Shown piece by piece: positions 13,014-28,600 of a stretch of DNA of 64,000 bases (position 1 is the stretch's first letter; each line of letters opens with the position of its first letter). Position numbers and translations under genes: made by a program. The notes beneath the pieces were generated by a model. It was not told the DNA's origin. It made no database searches and was given only the letters and a program-made list of their open reading frames with translations. The DNA is taken from positions 617,501-681,500 of the forward strand of contig JAUPFP010000010.1 in NCBI GenBank assembly GCA_036925085.1, written 5' to 3'. The DNA comes from Brachycybe producta. Lineage: Eukaryota; Arthropoda; Diplopoda; Playtdesmida; Andrognathidae.

Positions 13014-15160
13014 TCTGCTATATACTAATGTAACCAGAAGGCATCACGTCACATCAGTCCAGATCCAGATCGAGACGCAGGTTTGGTTCTTGCGTGATGC
13101 TGCAACTTGCTATTTAAGAAACTGCCCATAAAATATGTGGTCAGAACTTTATATTGTGCCTCCTAGGCCTCAAAAGACTCGCGGAAAAGTATTGAGGAAT
13201 TGCAACAATTTCTACTAATTTAAGCATTGGAAAGAACTAATATTTATTTAACATTTACATAATTTACAATTTCTTAAAATAAATATAAAAAAGTATGATG
13301 GTATTTGTCTGTTCCTTGCGATCCCCACGAGGCTCATCTAATGAGTATCCACACTTGCATCGAACTATTGTAATTACTCTGTTGACTGCTACAGCCATTT
13401 TCCCCTTGGTTCCCAAATAAGGAGTCCAGATGTCCCTTTTACGTTAAATGACCAACCATGAAATTTGGTTCCCAAAAGTCCAGAACAGGGTTACATAGAG
13501 GGGGGAGTCAGGATCACCAAACTTGTTTTCTGCCAATGAGAATGAACCAACCACCACCGACTTCCTTGTATCCTGGAGTGTTTCCCCCACTTCCAAACTG
13601 AAAATGACACTCAACACCACAATTTATAGAAACCACCCCCACCCTGAATAACAAACCAATAACAATTCATCTTGCATACTTAACAAAAAAAAACCTGAAA
13701 AGTTGTTTTCTAACTGGATGAACAGGTGATCCACAAGTAAACAATTCCGAGTTTCCAATTTTGTCACAGGACGGCTAAGTTTTCCCAATGATTTATCAAT
13801 AGCGGGTGTACAATAACTTTCCTGCTGAAATAAGACTAAAACGCTTCTTGTCCACAGTAATGAAGAAAACTCCAGTTCCAATATATTAGCAGACGGGTCC
13901 TACTCACGAACCAGCAGTAATGGTTAACCACTACAGAAAATTTAATCTGGCAAACGTTATTTCACCCCTGAACCCCCAGCAAGTAATAAAATATGAAATA
14001 CCAAGTGCAGCACCGTTCGCCACCTGTGCTAGTCATAATAACGTAGTGAGGCTTCTCCAAATTGGTGGATTCATTATGCACCAATTAGTTGCTTCGTCAT
14101 TAAGTGGTTAATGTTTGACTACCGATGACTAGTAATTGCTATACCGACCTGAAAAATGACTAAAAGGGCAGTTTGTTCCCCAATTTCCCTCCCAAAAACA
14201 TGGAAATATAATAAAAGAGAAGCGTACCAGAAATGACCTTTTGACCAATAAGCAACCCATCTGGAAGTATCAAAACTTTTCCAAATAAACAAGAGCTAAA
14301 ATATTTGCAAATACCCGGTCCACATCGTCATGAAACTTCTACAGATACTGCTGCCATTAAACATTACTTGGCGAGCGCCTCACACGGTTGTACAGTAGTA
14401 ATCGCCTCGACTCCATGGGGTGGGTGTATATTCTTTTGGAGTCGTGTCGATTGTATTGGCGTAGACTTTAAATGGAGCCCTGTATTCTGTAATGGAAGGG
14501 TTGCATAGATGTCGTTTTGCTTAAGAGCTAGTGTGATCATTTTACAATAAGAAAAGAACATTGACCGCTTTGAGTAACAGAAGTCTGAAAACTGTTCAAT
14601 CAATATAAATAAAAGCACACAAAGGAGTTATGTTGAGCAGCTTTGGGGTTCACCGACAATCACACTTAAGGATGTCCTGCTTGAAGAGACTAAACAACCA
14701 GTCCACAGGAAACTACTTCTGAAATAACACTAAAAGGCTTGTGGTCGACAACATCAAAACGAACTTCAGACTTACAGAAGACGGTGCCATTAAGTTTCAG
14801 AACAGCTGACGCTTGCCATTGAACACGACCGAATCTGAAACTGTTTTTACTATGGAATCTGGAAATAAACCGCAAGACAGCTTTTCTCCCGTTGCATTCA
14901 TCAAATTTTGAAATGTACTGCCGCCGGAAATACTTATGAAGTACGTTATACGTCCAAAGGAGCTTGTAAGGGGAATTATTTGCCAGTCCATTTTCCATTG
15001 TGGGGAAACCATCCTCATTACGGCACAGGCTCAGCGTTATTTCCGTCTAACTTTCAACTGGAAATTTCACACAACACATGAACACTACCCCCACCCCACC
15101 CCCACAAACAACCAAAACAAACATTTTAAAAACTCACTGAACAAACTTAGAAGTTCTCAC

Positions 15161-17073
15161 TTTGAACTTTTCTTTCGAGGAGTAAAGTACTTTGCGAGTA
15201 ACGGTGCCTTCGATGAACACTTGTCATAACTGAAATGCACTAAAATGTTCTCCAAAGTAAACAATGGGCTGTACTCACAATATCGCAAGTGTCCGTTTTT
15301 AAATTTCATGCCGACTTTAACTTTGCTCTTTCCTAGACTTAATCGTTAACATTATCGAACTGAAATTCAAATCTTAAACAGTTTAAAGTTTACCCCCTCC
15401 CACGTTCCCAAATTATTGAAATTTAATAAAATGAAATACCAATTTTTACATATAAAGACTCCATACATCATTTTCTCTTTCATCTGGTTATGGTCGATTA
15501 AAGGGGATCACGCACATAATCTGCAAGAGAAACTCAAAAGGACATCCACACACTCAAAGCCCTTCCCCTCTTAACTGAAAAAAGGATTAGTTGAGCCTTG
15601 GATCCTACCAGGTCTTTTAAAGCTTCATACACTCAAAACACTGGAAAGTCGAAAGGACTCGAAATCTTGTCATTGTTTACCTGAAAAGCAGCATGAGAAA
15701 CAAAGTGACAATTCCCCCTCCCAATTTCTTCTCCCCTGAATTTACAAGTTGCAACAATAACGCATTCTCATCCTACCCGTGGCAAGAGATCCAAAACAAC
15801 ATTACGTACACGTAGACAAATCGAACTTTCGGTATTTCTTTTATAACTCATTGGGAGATCACAACCTGCAAATAACCTCAAAACGGATGGTTTTTCACAA
15901 AAATGTGAGATACACTAACCGTTTCCTCAATACTGAAGACAAGAAGCGGTGTAAAAGGAAACATACGACATCGTCAAATTTCAAAAGCAGTCTGGTTATT
16001 ACAGTAGGACTTCTCCCGATTTGTTCAAAAGGATGGTAATTCGTTAAGAGTAGTTCGAAATCTGAAAAAACAACTGCGAAAGATTTCTAAACACCCAAAT
16101 CCTCCCCTCTTCCCTAAACAAAAATGAGCCTGTGGGACTGAATCTGGACTCGCAGATCATCCTCATTAACAACTTCCATCCAGACTGGAAGGATCATGAA
16201 TCAGGACCAATCTTTTCATCCAACACTCTTCGAAAGCAAGTCTCTTCTTGGCCATTCAAAGCAGTCGATCCATTTAAGACCAACACCTGAGGGGGATGCA
16301 AGTAGGAAACAATAGAAACAATCACCCCCACCCTCCCTCCCCGTTTCCCCTCCTCCAAATTTCATTCAATTCAAAACAATACTTATCAGTACAAAAGAAA
16401 ACACAAAGTAAATTATCAAAACTTTCTTTCTCTTGAAACTCCTGATACAGGAAATACAAGGTGGGCCAACAGATGGTCCATCATCTTCACATAGTAAAGT
16501 GCACAATACTGTAAAAAAAGAAGCAACAATTTGTTTTTAAATTAAGCACCGAAACAGAAATTAAAAAAAAAACAAATATCATAAACAGCATGAAGAAGAA
16601 ACTAAATTAAACTGTTTCACATCACAAAAAAATTGATTAAGATTAAAAAGGTCCTCAGAATCGAGTAGATTATTCGTCATAGCAACAGAATCTGTGTTCT
16701 GAACGACGTTTCCGGTATTTCTCCAACTTCCTTCTTCGTCATTTTCATTATAACAGTTCGTTCTATTGTCTTCGATGATGGTGGTGGTGGTGTTGTTTGA
16801 TTTGATGGTTGAAAGCCATTCGTCTCTTAAAGTTGACCACCTTAGTCTTCTTTGTCTGAATCTCCTGTTCAGTTCGTCTTTCGTCCGTCTTGCTGACCAT
16901 TCGAGCATTGCTTCGATCCTCAGGTTCCTCTGACGTCTACGAACGAACCCAGTTCTCTTTTGAAGCGTCGAATTCAGATATCGGGTCAGTTCGTCTGTTT
17001 TTGGTAACGATGACGGTGACGATGACGCGGCGACACAAACGGCCGATGTTTGCTTATCGATCGCAACCACCAT
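15161..17073 (-). CDS. Unrecognised multi-exon gene (partial model)
   Basis: The 5' exon holds a 164-codon open frame starting at 17073, rich in Arg, Glu and Trp between residues 30 and 90. Further exons with consensus splice sites read on: 16286-16208 (VLVLNGSTALNG...), 16061-15967 (FELLLTNYHPFEQIGRSP...), 15865-15777 (CDLPMSYKRNTESS...), 15680-15642, 15332-15279 (KVKVGMKFKNGHLRY) and 15229-15161. Phases agree for 16286-16061 and for 15332-15229; the links 17073-16286, 15967-15865 and 15680-15332 are unresolved, so one or more exons are missing. More exons may lie down to about 13.6 kb. Introns carry G-runs on the sense strand, such as GGGGAGGGAGGG. I do not recognise the family. The start lies 139 bp from an oppositely directed ORF, suggesting a shared promoter. 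Confidence 0.45.
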
Positions 17074-17212
17074 TTTTAATTTAGCGGCGATTTAATATTT
17101 TTAAAAGTTCTTTTCTTTTGCTGTTATTTTACTCTTTTGTCCTCCCCCCTTTTATCTGGCTCTAAAGAGTAACACAATTTACAACTCTTAAAGATGCAAT
17201 ACCTCAAGTGAG

Positions 17213-17455
17213 ATGACGGATGAAGCGGATGGTGATGGAAAGGTCCTCCTAAGAATTGACGACTCCGTGGATCCTCCTTCCTCTTCAGCAAAACAATGTC
17301 CTCACATCAAGCAAAATGGAAATAAAGAAACAAGGAAATCTGAAGACAGCCTTTTATATAAGAGAGGAAATAGGGCAAAGGCCTTTTCACTGTCTACAAC
17401 CGCAACTCTACAAGAAAATAATCCATCAATTTTAGCAGATTTATACAATTTATAA
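17213..17455 (+). CDS. Short ORF of unknown function
   Basis: An 80-codon ORF in a CpG-containing stretch just upstream of the oppositely directed gene. The protein is acidic at the start (MTDEADGDGKVLLRIDD), then Ser- and Lys-rich, with no motif I can name. It could be a small gene or the 5' exon of a longer one. A GT after AAAAG near 17498 lies beyond the stop. The start context is not decisive. Confidence 0.3.
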   Translation: MTDEADGDGKVLLRIDDSVDPPSSSAKQCPHIKQNGNKETRKSEDSLLYKRGNRAKAFSLSTTATLQENNPSILADLYNL

Positions 17456-18920
17456 CACAGATAAAATAATTGTTTTTTATGTATAATTATTAAAAGGTGA
17501 GGTATTTGTAATTAATAACATTCTTTTTCGATATAAAACAATTTATTCATTTTTATAGAAAAAACTAAAAAAAATATGTCGGATGTGTAACAGAAGTGAT
17601 TCGGTTGTGATCAATAGCAAAAGTGACGTCACGGTCGGATTGTTGCTGCATTTGCGCCATAGAAATGTATTTCAATGCCGTCAGTGACGTCATGTGAGAG
17701 AGGGGAGGTGGGTAATTTTAAGAAAATGTCTATTTCACTGTTATTGTGAAATGGAAATAACATTTCCAAATATGTATTACAGTCTGTAAATATACAAGAA
17801 ATGGATAGACATGGTTTTATTCATTTTGCAAAATTCGGCTTTATTATTATTTTTAAATAATTTTATAACAATTATTTAATTTTAACACCAAAACATTTGT
17901 ATGGTGTAAATGCAGTAATAAATGATAGAAAATGTAGAATTTATTTCTCCGCTATATTAAAAAAATTATTTTTTCTTATGAAAAATGTTATATATTTTTT
18001 TTATTTTTAATATAAAATTGTTTTTAAATAGTGATTTAAATCATGAATTAAAAAAATCCCATTTTTTTAAACAAAAAATATAATGATTTTTTCTACCCTG
18101 CTTATCAGTGCACAAATGTGATTTAAATAGTTTGATTTTTATGGTGTTAACAATTTGTTTTGTTATTAAATTGTGATTTTAAAAAAGATGTTGTTTTTGT
18201 AAATAATATCCTTTTTGTGTAATGCAGTTTTTATAATCAAAAAATGTATTTCTTAATATTTGCCATTTTTGTTCGTAATATTTCAATATGATATAGATGA
18301 TAAAACAATCATTTATCAAATAATCATACTTTAAATGATTTTTGTAAATAGATTTTTCAAATTAAAAATTCTTTATTTTATTTTACAAAACCCACGTTAC
18401 GCCTACAATATTATTAGGATAAATATATGAATATATCGATTATGTCTTCATTCAATGACGTCATTTGTCAGCTACCGTGACCTTGATGAATGACCTCATT
18501 CGAGGTGTTTTTTAGGACAATAGAAAAACAGAGGCTATGTTTTATGTATTGCAATTGAAACAAAACCAATAACAGCATCATATTATTGTCCTCTGAAAGA
18601 GGCTAGAAGCTAGATTGTTTCTTACGACAGTTGGTCGAGTCCATTGATTCCATTCACCAAATGAAAGGGGTGATGCGAAGAAAACTTTTTTTAATTTAAA
18701 AAAAAAAGTTTTAATTTATTCTTATGAACTTTTGTAAACAAACACTGGAATTGGAACAAATGAATGCTAACGTGATGAAAGCATTCACCTGAATAGACAA
18801 ACGACTGATTAATAAGATTAAATCGATCATCATTTATTATCACCTGAAGAAAGAGACTGAGACGGATGTCCACTTGACCACCGTCCACTCCCATGTCCAA
18901 TTGTAATTAATCAGACGACA
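17456..18920. other. AT-rich intergenic region with TGACGTCA sites
   Basis: No coding exon was recognised. Two TGACGTCA palindromes flank a short stretch at 17620-17695, and another lies near 18455. They may belong to a diverged copy of MITE family Q seen at 54.2, 57.6 and 60.3 kb, or be CRE-like sites; the sequence does not decide. Confidence 0.4.
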
Positions 18921-21540
<2,620 letters not shown>

Positions 21541-22259
21541 ATAAATCAAAATCGAATCTTTTTTTTTGTTACATTTTACATGTAAATAATTTTTAAAAGT
21601 TGGGATTATTCTTTTGGGAATGTAATAAATTTATTTATATTTTACAATTCCAAAGTTCATTTTGGAAAACAATTATTTTGAGATTACAAAGAATGTTCAT
21701 ATTTGTTTTTAGAGTCTTTCTACTTTGTAAATTATATGCAAATTATAATAGTTAAATTGATGACTTACATTTTGTTGAACTGTTTGACTTTTGATTATAT
21801 TTTGGGCAGGTTGTAATCAAGAATTTTTTTATGCAATACTAAAATAGATGCAATAAATGAAACGAAATATGCAATTTCGTTTTAATTTTCATGCGTTTTC
21901 CATGATTTTTAAGATTTAATTTGAAAGAAATTATTTGATATTTTGTTATTTACTAAACGGTAACAAGGTTTAAGTAGGGAAAGGAAACATGCAGTTACAC
22001 GTTTATTCGCCCCTATTAAATCCTAAAACCATAATATAACTCCATTTTAATAGTTGAAAACATAAAATTGGATATGGGATTGGTTGACGTTATGTTTCTG
22101 TAAGCATTTTCATTGAAAAAATTTCTCTTGATATGAATTTATGAAGTGCCGACAATTCATTTAGTAATAGTAATAATTTATTCTGCAATTGGAAAGAGAA
22201 GTTTGAACGACTTGCTTATAAAAATATAAAAAGACAAAGAAAGTTTAACTTACAACTTA

Positions 22260-22440
22260 GGGTAGAAACATACCGTGGAGGGTCGCAGTGCATTGTATTA
22301 ATTCAGACTTGCACCTAAAACGCGAGCTGCTCGACATGTGCTGTCGCAATTAATACAAAGCTTTTGTTTTACCTAGAGATGGCATCCACCTGCACCGCGA
22401 ACTACAACTTCACGGCGACCTCCGCAGTATGTTTCTACCC
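22260..22440. mobile_element. PIF/Harbinger-like MITE with TTA target duplication
   Basis: Inverted ends GGGTAGAAACATACCGTGG and GCAGTATGTTTCTACCC bound 181 bp and are flanked by TTA on both sides (22257-22259 and 22441-22443). A 3-bp TWA duplication with G-rich ends fits PIF/Harbinger elements. No transposase is present. Confidence 0.7.
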
Positions 22441-22818
22441 TTACATTTGAAACTTGTGACTACGGATGGAGGTTGACCACATTCTCTGATATCCAAGGGG
22501 TAATAAGTTTAATAACGTAAGTTATAAAGAAACCTTTTTGTTTTAAACTGTTGAGAATCTGATGCGTTTTGATCAACCTAGCTCTCTTAAGTCACCAGTT
22601 CCAAGTTACAGTAGGGTGAACCAGTCGCAATTTTCGGACTAGGAGCTTTAGGCGCGCACGTAATGCCCCCACTTTTAAGGTAATCCAAATATACGAGCCT
22701 AAATGTATAATACACATGGACAAAAATTCTCAAACACAAGGGACCCCGAAATCCCACAGCGCCTAGGCCCTAGGGGCCTCAACAGTTATAAGGACGCCAC
22801 TTAGGCGTACTGCATATA

Positions 22819-23171
22819 CAGTAGAACCTCGTTAATCTAATCCGAACACGAAAATGAAAAAAGAAAAAAATTCCGACGGAAATGAATTTTAATTTTTCTT
22901 TCTTAAATTAGGAAACTTTTAATGCTTCTCGTTTATTTCGAGAATCTGCAGATGTTGTAGCGCCAAACGTAAAAATAGACGCATTTTTATTATTATCTAC
23001 GCAATTAACTCGCCTAAAATTCCGCATAATCAGAACAAGCTTTCATCAATTGACCAATTAGAATTTTTTTAATTTTTATAATTATAGTAAAACCTCGTTA
23101 ATCCGTATTTAGTACCGATTAGCGAGGTTTTACTATAATTATAAAAATTAAAAAATTCTAATTGGTCAATT
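22819..23171. mobile_element. Pogo/Tigger-like MITE with a long hairpin
   Basis: CAGTAGAACCTCGTTAATC at 22819, preceded by TA, is the kind of end seen in pogo/Tigger elements. At 23048-23171 the same motif (AAAACCTCGTTAATC) forms a near-perfect hairpin with arms of about 55 bases. It may be one element with a nested copy or two adjacent elements. Confidence 0.55.
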
Positions 23172-23379
23172 CAATTTAAATCTATACAGAATTGCGAAAA
23201 TAAAATCTACAGAACTTTGAAATTAGAAAACCTGCTCTGTAGAAATGTTATCTATAGAAATGCTGATTGTCTTGAAAGTTTTACGAGGCCTACCTACCTA
23301 ATGCACGGTTCTTCACTGTGTTTTTCAGTTTTAACTGATGAAACTTGTTGACTGGACGATTTTAAATCGACTTTGTTAC

Positions 23380-24379
23380 TCAAAACACCTTGAACAGATG
23401 CTGTTCAATGAGTCTTGATGTCAGAATCTTGATAGAAAAGCCAATGAATACAATACACCACGACTTGACTTTTCCTTCACTACTGACAGCTGAATTAAAT
23501 TGAAACACAAAGTGAATTGAAATGTTGATTTTGTTGGCAAGTAACTGAGTGACTTACCTCTGTAAACTTGAACATTTGACAAAACCACAAGAAGGAAAGT
23601 CAAATAGAAATAAATGTGATGCATTTTTTCATTCCATATGACGGTCGGAACTGCGAGTATTTGTCCGAAATTAGCCAACATCAGTCCATCTATAAGTTTC
23701 CTATAATTGTGACTTTTGACTGAACCAAACGCACGCGTGACACTAAGTATCGAAATTAAGTAGATCGCAAATTCTGTTCAAAACAGACAAAATTAAAATT
23801 ATAAGTATTCTGATGAAAAAATTAAAACATATAGTCGATTATATATATAGCTCGTAACCAATAGCTGATTGAAAACACGCCAAATAAAAATTCCAATCCA
23901 GTTCGAAACTAAACTCTTGATGTTTTTTTCTCGCTTCAGTTTCCGTCTGTGCGATGTTACATTTTACGTAACCGGTAAAGATGACACTCAGAACACCCAA
24001 CTTCCAAAATGCCTATGAGAAAACAAATTGACAAAATGTATCAATCGAGGTTTATTATAGAGGAATTTTTTAGTGATGTTATACTTTGAATCCTGCATTG
24101 TATAGAATGTGTCTGTAAGCTGGAACTTTCTGCAAAACGACATCCATACAAATGACAGTCTCATCATATTCAATGTATTTGTCGACTGGGTTCGAACATT
24201 TCTCCTAAAAACGAAAAAAAATATCAGTAAAACAAATTATATATAAAATACATTTTTAAAATAAGATGCGTTTTATGCAGAATAATTACACAATTATGCA
24301 ACTTCAATACAGATGTACTGTATTCTTTAAAAAGAATTTCCGCAGAAGAACCACATTCAGTACAAATAAAACTTGCCAT
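23380..24379 (-). CDS. ARV1: ARV1 homolog, ER membrane lipid-homeostasis protein
   Basis: Five exons: 24379-24290, 24204-24085, 24012-23859, 23773-23558, 23489-23380; phases agree and the product is about 229 residues, close to the family length. The N-terminal Arv1 homology domain is complete: a zinc-ribbon-like CTEC near residue 6, a second pair in NCEKC across exon 1-2, then PVDKYIEYDE and AYRHILYNAGF. The later exons encode hydrophobic segments (LTFLLVVLSNVQVYR and others) matching the membrane part, and the conserved DWNFY and PTVIWNE blocks. ARV1 acts in the endoplasmic reticulum, in sterol distribution and GPI-anchor synthesis in yeast and mammals. The gene is compact (1 kb), unlike its neighbours. 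Its promoter side (24380-24505) abuts a MITE insertion. Confidence 0.92.
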
Positions 24380-24505
24380 TTTTTTTTAGAACAGCAGACA
24401 ACAATAAGAAAAATCGATAACTTAATGCCAAAAAAAGAATCGATTTTTCATAAATTATCCGATACAAAAAATTAAATATCGATACAAAACCGCGTCAAAT
24501 TCATG

Positions 24506-24713
24506 AACAGGCAGTTAGAAATCGGTCAGAACTTAAGTTGGATCCGCCCTTGTTATGACGACTGGCAACTTCTAATTGGCTAGTTATGTAGTCTGACGTC
24601 ACATTTTCCGCCTTTTTCAACGTCGAACCACACAACAAACCAATTAGAAGTTGCCAATCGTCATAACAAGGGCGGAGCCAACTTAAGTTCTGACCGATTT
24701 CTAACTGCCTGTT
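24506..24713. mobile_element. Palindromic MITE family P, copy 2 (best preserved)
   Basis: Perfect outer ends AACAGGCAG...CTGCCTGTT enclose 208 bp and are flanked by the direct repeat ATTCATG (24499-24505 and 24714-24720). The two arms are near-identical inverted copies over about 90 bp each. The insertion lies about 125 bp upstream of the ARV1 start codon and contains TGACGTCA. Confidence 0.8.
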
Positions 24714-25604
24714 ATTCATGGCGGTTTATTTAAAACGCGCCTCATTGTGATCTTATGTAAACAGGTGCTCTTTCTTTATTTCTACATTTTCAGAAGAGCA
24801 ACACTTTTTAAAAAGAAAAATTAAAAAAATATTGTCAGCTGAAAGTTGGATTATTTTCAAATTAACATAAAACCTTATTTTAAAAAATATGAACAAGAAA
24901 ATAAAATCTAATTGATTGAGCTACCCTTCCAGTTTCTAAAACACTTTCAAAACACTATTAATTTGGCATATGAAACGCAAAACAACCCAGACTTTTAAAG
25001 GCGTTTGTTTATATTTTAAACCCACCTTAAATATGTACAGAAACAAGTTTCTTTTATGATTAAATGTTCTAAAAAAATAACCACCTGTTAAATTTCTACA
25101 TTTATAAACATTTGTTTTTTAAGTAAAATACAATCAATAAGAATTCAGCCTAACAGCTTTTATTAAGTTAACTCAAAAATGCAAATTATTTTCTCCTTTG
25201 TCGAAATAAATAAATCCAGTTAGCAAACGGAACAACGTTCGAATAAAACATACTAATTCCATCGAAATGCGCATCACTGTTGATTTATTTTATTCGTAAA
25301 ATATTATTACCCACTAAATAAAAATCACCTGAAAAGACTCCCTCATGAAATTTAGCTTCAAAAATATATATACAGAGAAAGACAATTAATGCTAAATTAT
25401 CATTTACTTATCACACATCGACAAAAACAGATCCGACACGCTAACTAAAACTTGCAACTTTTCAGTAACGTTACAAATGATACACACTACGAAATACTTC
25501 CTCACATGTCAAATAAAAATAAAACAATTAAGGCAAAAATAATAAAGTCGTGAATTTATGCGAAGAGAAAACTGAAACTGAAATGAGAACACAATGGAGA
25601 GACA

Positions 25605-28600
25605 CTATTTCTTGTGGAATTCCTCGATACACAAATGGCAACTCCAACTTCCTAAAAAAAAAACAATTAGAAAACATTAAATACAAAAATTCACGACACA
25701 AAATCTCATGTTAAATGACTGGTTCATATCATTAATTATTGTATCCTTCTTTATAGTTTATTATTTTAATTTATTGAATTCGTTGAATGTTTTAAGTAAT
25801 TAATTTAATAATTACTTATTAGGACTCAAACTTTTATGCAATATCAAGCAAATGTTTCTCAATTTGTGGTCCAAGTGCCAAGTGTGAAGTGGACCATCAT
25901 TAGAGCACTTGCAATTATGTTTTTTTATTAAAAAAACCTAATTGATGGTTGATCTAAACGGGATTAGTTGTTATTTCATAACTGGCTTTTGAGCCACAGA
26001 TTCAGAAACATTTGGCTTTATATTGCATAAAAATTCGAGCCCTAATAATTATATTAGCATTATTCTGTTATACTGTTTGATTAAAAAATGTTCAATCATT
26101 ACTATAGGATTGCCATAAACACTAGTGTGACTTATTACCAAGGGGGGGGGGGGACTTCTGCAGAAAAAACGTTCACACTTCGTCATTTTGTGTTGCAATA
26201 AGACAAGGGCTACAACTATGCTCAACTTCGTTTTCGCACACTATTTCGATAGGAGCCTATCTTTTTGAACAAAAAAAAAACTTTGCAACCAATCACAGCT
26301 TAGCTTTGTGTTTATGCAAAACAACGAAGCTGTTCCAACAAGTTTTTAGAACGATTTTTTACAATCTATGTTTAAAGTGAAGTGTAGTGTCTGTGAACAA
26401 AACGAAGCAAATCATACAGTGACGATTCTTTTCTTAGCATCCTACATTTCCTAGCAACCCTAAACCACACTTAAGATTGCGGAGAATTTTAAGCCTAGTA
26501 CACACCGGATTCTTTGTTGCAATACATTTTTTTTTAATTTGAAAAATTACTCTGCAAGCAGCCATAAAGGCCTATGGCAGAGGGACAAGAGTCCAAGTGC
26601 AGCATAGAAAATGCATTGTCAAAACCAGAAAATATAAAACCCTATTGATATAAACCCAACAACAATTTCAATATTTTTTAATGCTGCAAATATATGCATT
26701 GTCAAAACAAAACAAAATTATGACTCACATAAAATACGTTTTTCCTGCACAAAATCCCCAGCAAGCGAGTTCCATTGTCGAATCGCCCTAGGGACAAATG
26801 ACCAGTAATAAGAATCTGTTCGTGCAAAAATCTCTCCAACTTTGTTAGAGTGGTCACCCCTACCCAAATATAATGCCCTGCAAAGTTTACTTGAAGTAGG
26901 TTTAGGGCAAGAGCCTTCTAGCATTTAATTGAAGATATTAAGACTAAAATCTGAACGTCTTGCAAGTAAACTATCCCAACCAAGCTCTGAAAGCATTTTA
27001 GTTACACTGTCGGCATATCCACATCCATTATTTACCACAAACAAACCTAGCAGCCCTGCGTTGGACCATTTCTATAGAGTGAGCTAAGTCTTCAGTGTGG
27101 GGATTCCACACGGAGCTGCAGTATTCTAGATGGGGACGCACTAATGATTGATATGCTATACATTTTACCTCCCTGGGACACCACCTTAGGACAACATTGT
27201 TGTGGGACTGCTCCGATTCAATGTTGCGGGGCAGAATCACAACTGACGCGATTCAGACCGGCAACATTGTTCCGTGTCCACACCTACACTCAAGTGTTTC
27301 TTCCTCCTTCTTGCTTTTACCATGTAAATATCACCAGCGGAAGTGGCCCTTGCAATATGGGCCTACACGATGATTTATAAAGAGAGGGCAAATAAAGCAG
27401 AAACAGTGGTGGGCACACAAGCTCTTCTCAGCTGAGAGCACATTCGGTTTAAGCCTTTTCGACACCCTCAAATTGGAAGATGGGGCAGGATTTCTAAATT
27501 TCATTTCTTTTATTTGTCTTTTTAGTCATAAGACCATAACTCCCCACAAACACAATTTACGCAAAATTAGTTTAACAGTATTTTCAGTGGTCCGCATCTT
27601 TTTTTAAGTCTGGTACTATAGTCTATAGACTTAAAAAAAAGATGTGGACCACTGAAAAAGACTCAAAGGGCTCAGTTTGCTTTTAATTATTAAAGACGTC
27701 TTTTATAATTAAAAGCAAAGTGAGCCCTTTGAGTTTTTGTTCATGTTTCAACTTTCAAAAGACGTCCACACCATGAAATGTCCCGCAACAATGTTGAAAT
27801 GTTTCCCATTTCGATGGGACTCAAAAAACATGAATCTGTGCTAACGCGATTCAACCCCGAAACATTTCAACATTGTTGCGGGACAGAATCGCAACAGACG
27901 AGATTCAGCCCCACAACAATGTATCGCAACAAAGAATTCCCGGTGTGTACTACCCTTTATGCGTGAAAATAAACTTGTCTTTCTGGGCCCGTCATTTTCT
28001 GACAATTGCAATTGTTATTTGGTTTTATATCTTTGGGGTTTGACAATGCATTTCAAATGCTGCAATTAGACTTTTGTCCCTCCGCCACAAACCTCCTTGG
28101 CGGCTTGCAGAGTAATTTTTCAAATGATTAAAAAAAATAAAAAAAATATCGTGCCTTCGGGAGGTTCCGACAGCGGTGGGTCGAGGCAGTACATGTGGTA
28201 ACCCCTGTCACAATCGTCGCAGAAAAGAAGTTGATCCTGAAGACAAAACAATACATTAGAATACCAATGGTACAAAAACGGGAAGAAACGATGGGGAGAA
28301 GAAGAAAACACTTGCATCGTTATCAGAGGTACCGCACAAAGTGCAACATTTGCATTCGATGCACTGCCAACGATACTTCTTCACGGATATCATCATGTTG
28401 GCGGTAAACTGTAGACATGACGGGTGACCTACATATATATTGTGTATATATATATAATATATATACATATATATAGATATACGAAATACATAACGAACGG
28501 AATAAACCAAAAAATAATTTAAAACTGAATCAAAACGTCGATTGATGTTGTACCCGATCGTCCACAGTCTGAGCAGGAGACCAATTCTTCAGCTTGCTTA

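Larger units (their letters stand above)
21541..23379. other. Intergenic, repeats only
   Basis: No coding exon was recognised. The stretch holds a Harbinger-like MITE (22260-22440) and pogo/Tigger-like sequence (22819-23171), described separately. Confidence 0.5.

Noticed and set aside
17600..17700. Two TGACGTCA sites as a CRE-controlled promoter
   Set aside because: The same motifs occur inside MITE families in this window, and no start site is fixed nearby.
23421..23681. Separate secreted protein with a signal peptide on the minus strand
   Set aside because: The hydrophobic stretch is a membrane segment of ARV1 exon 4, shown by phase and by neighbouring ARV1 blocks.
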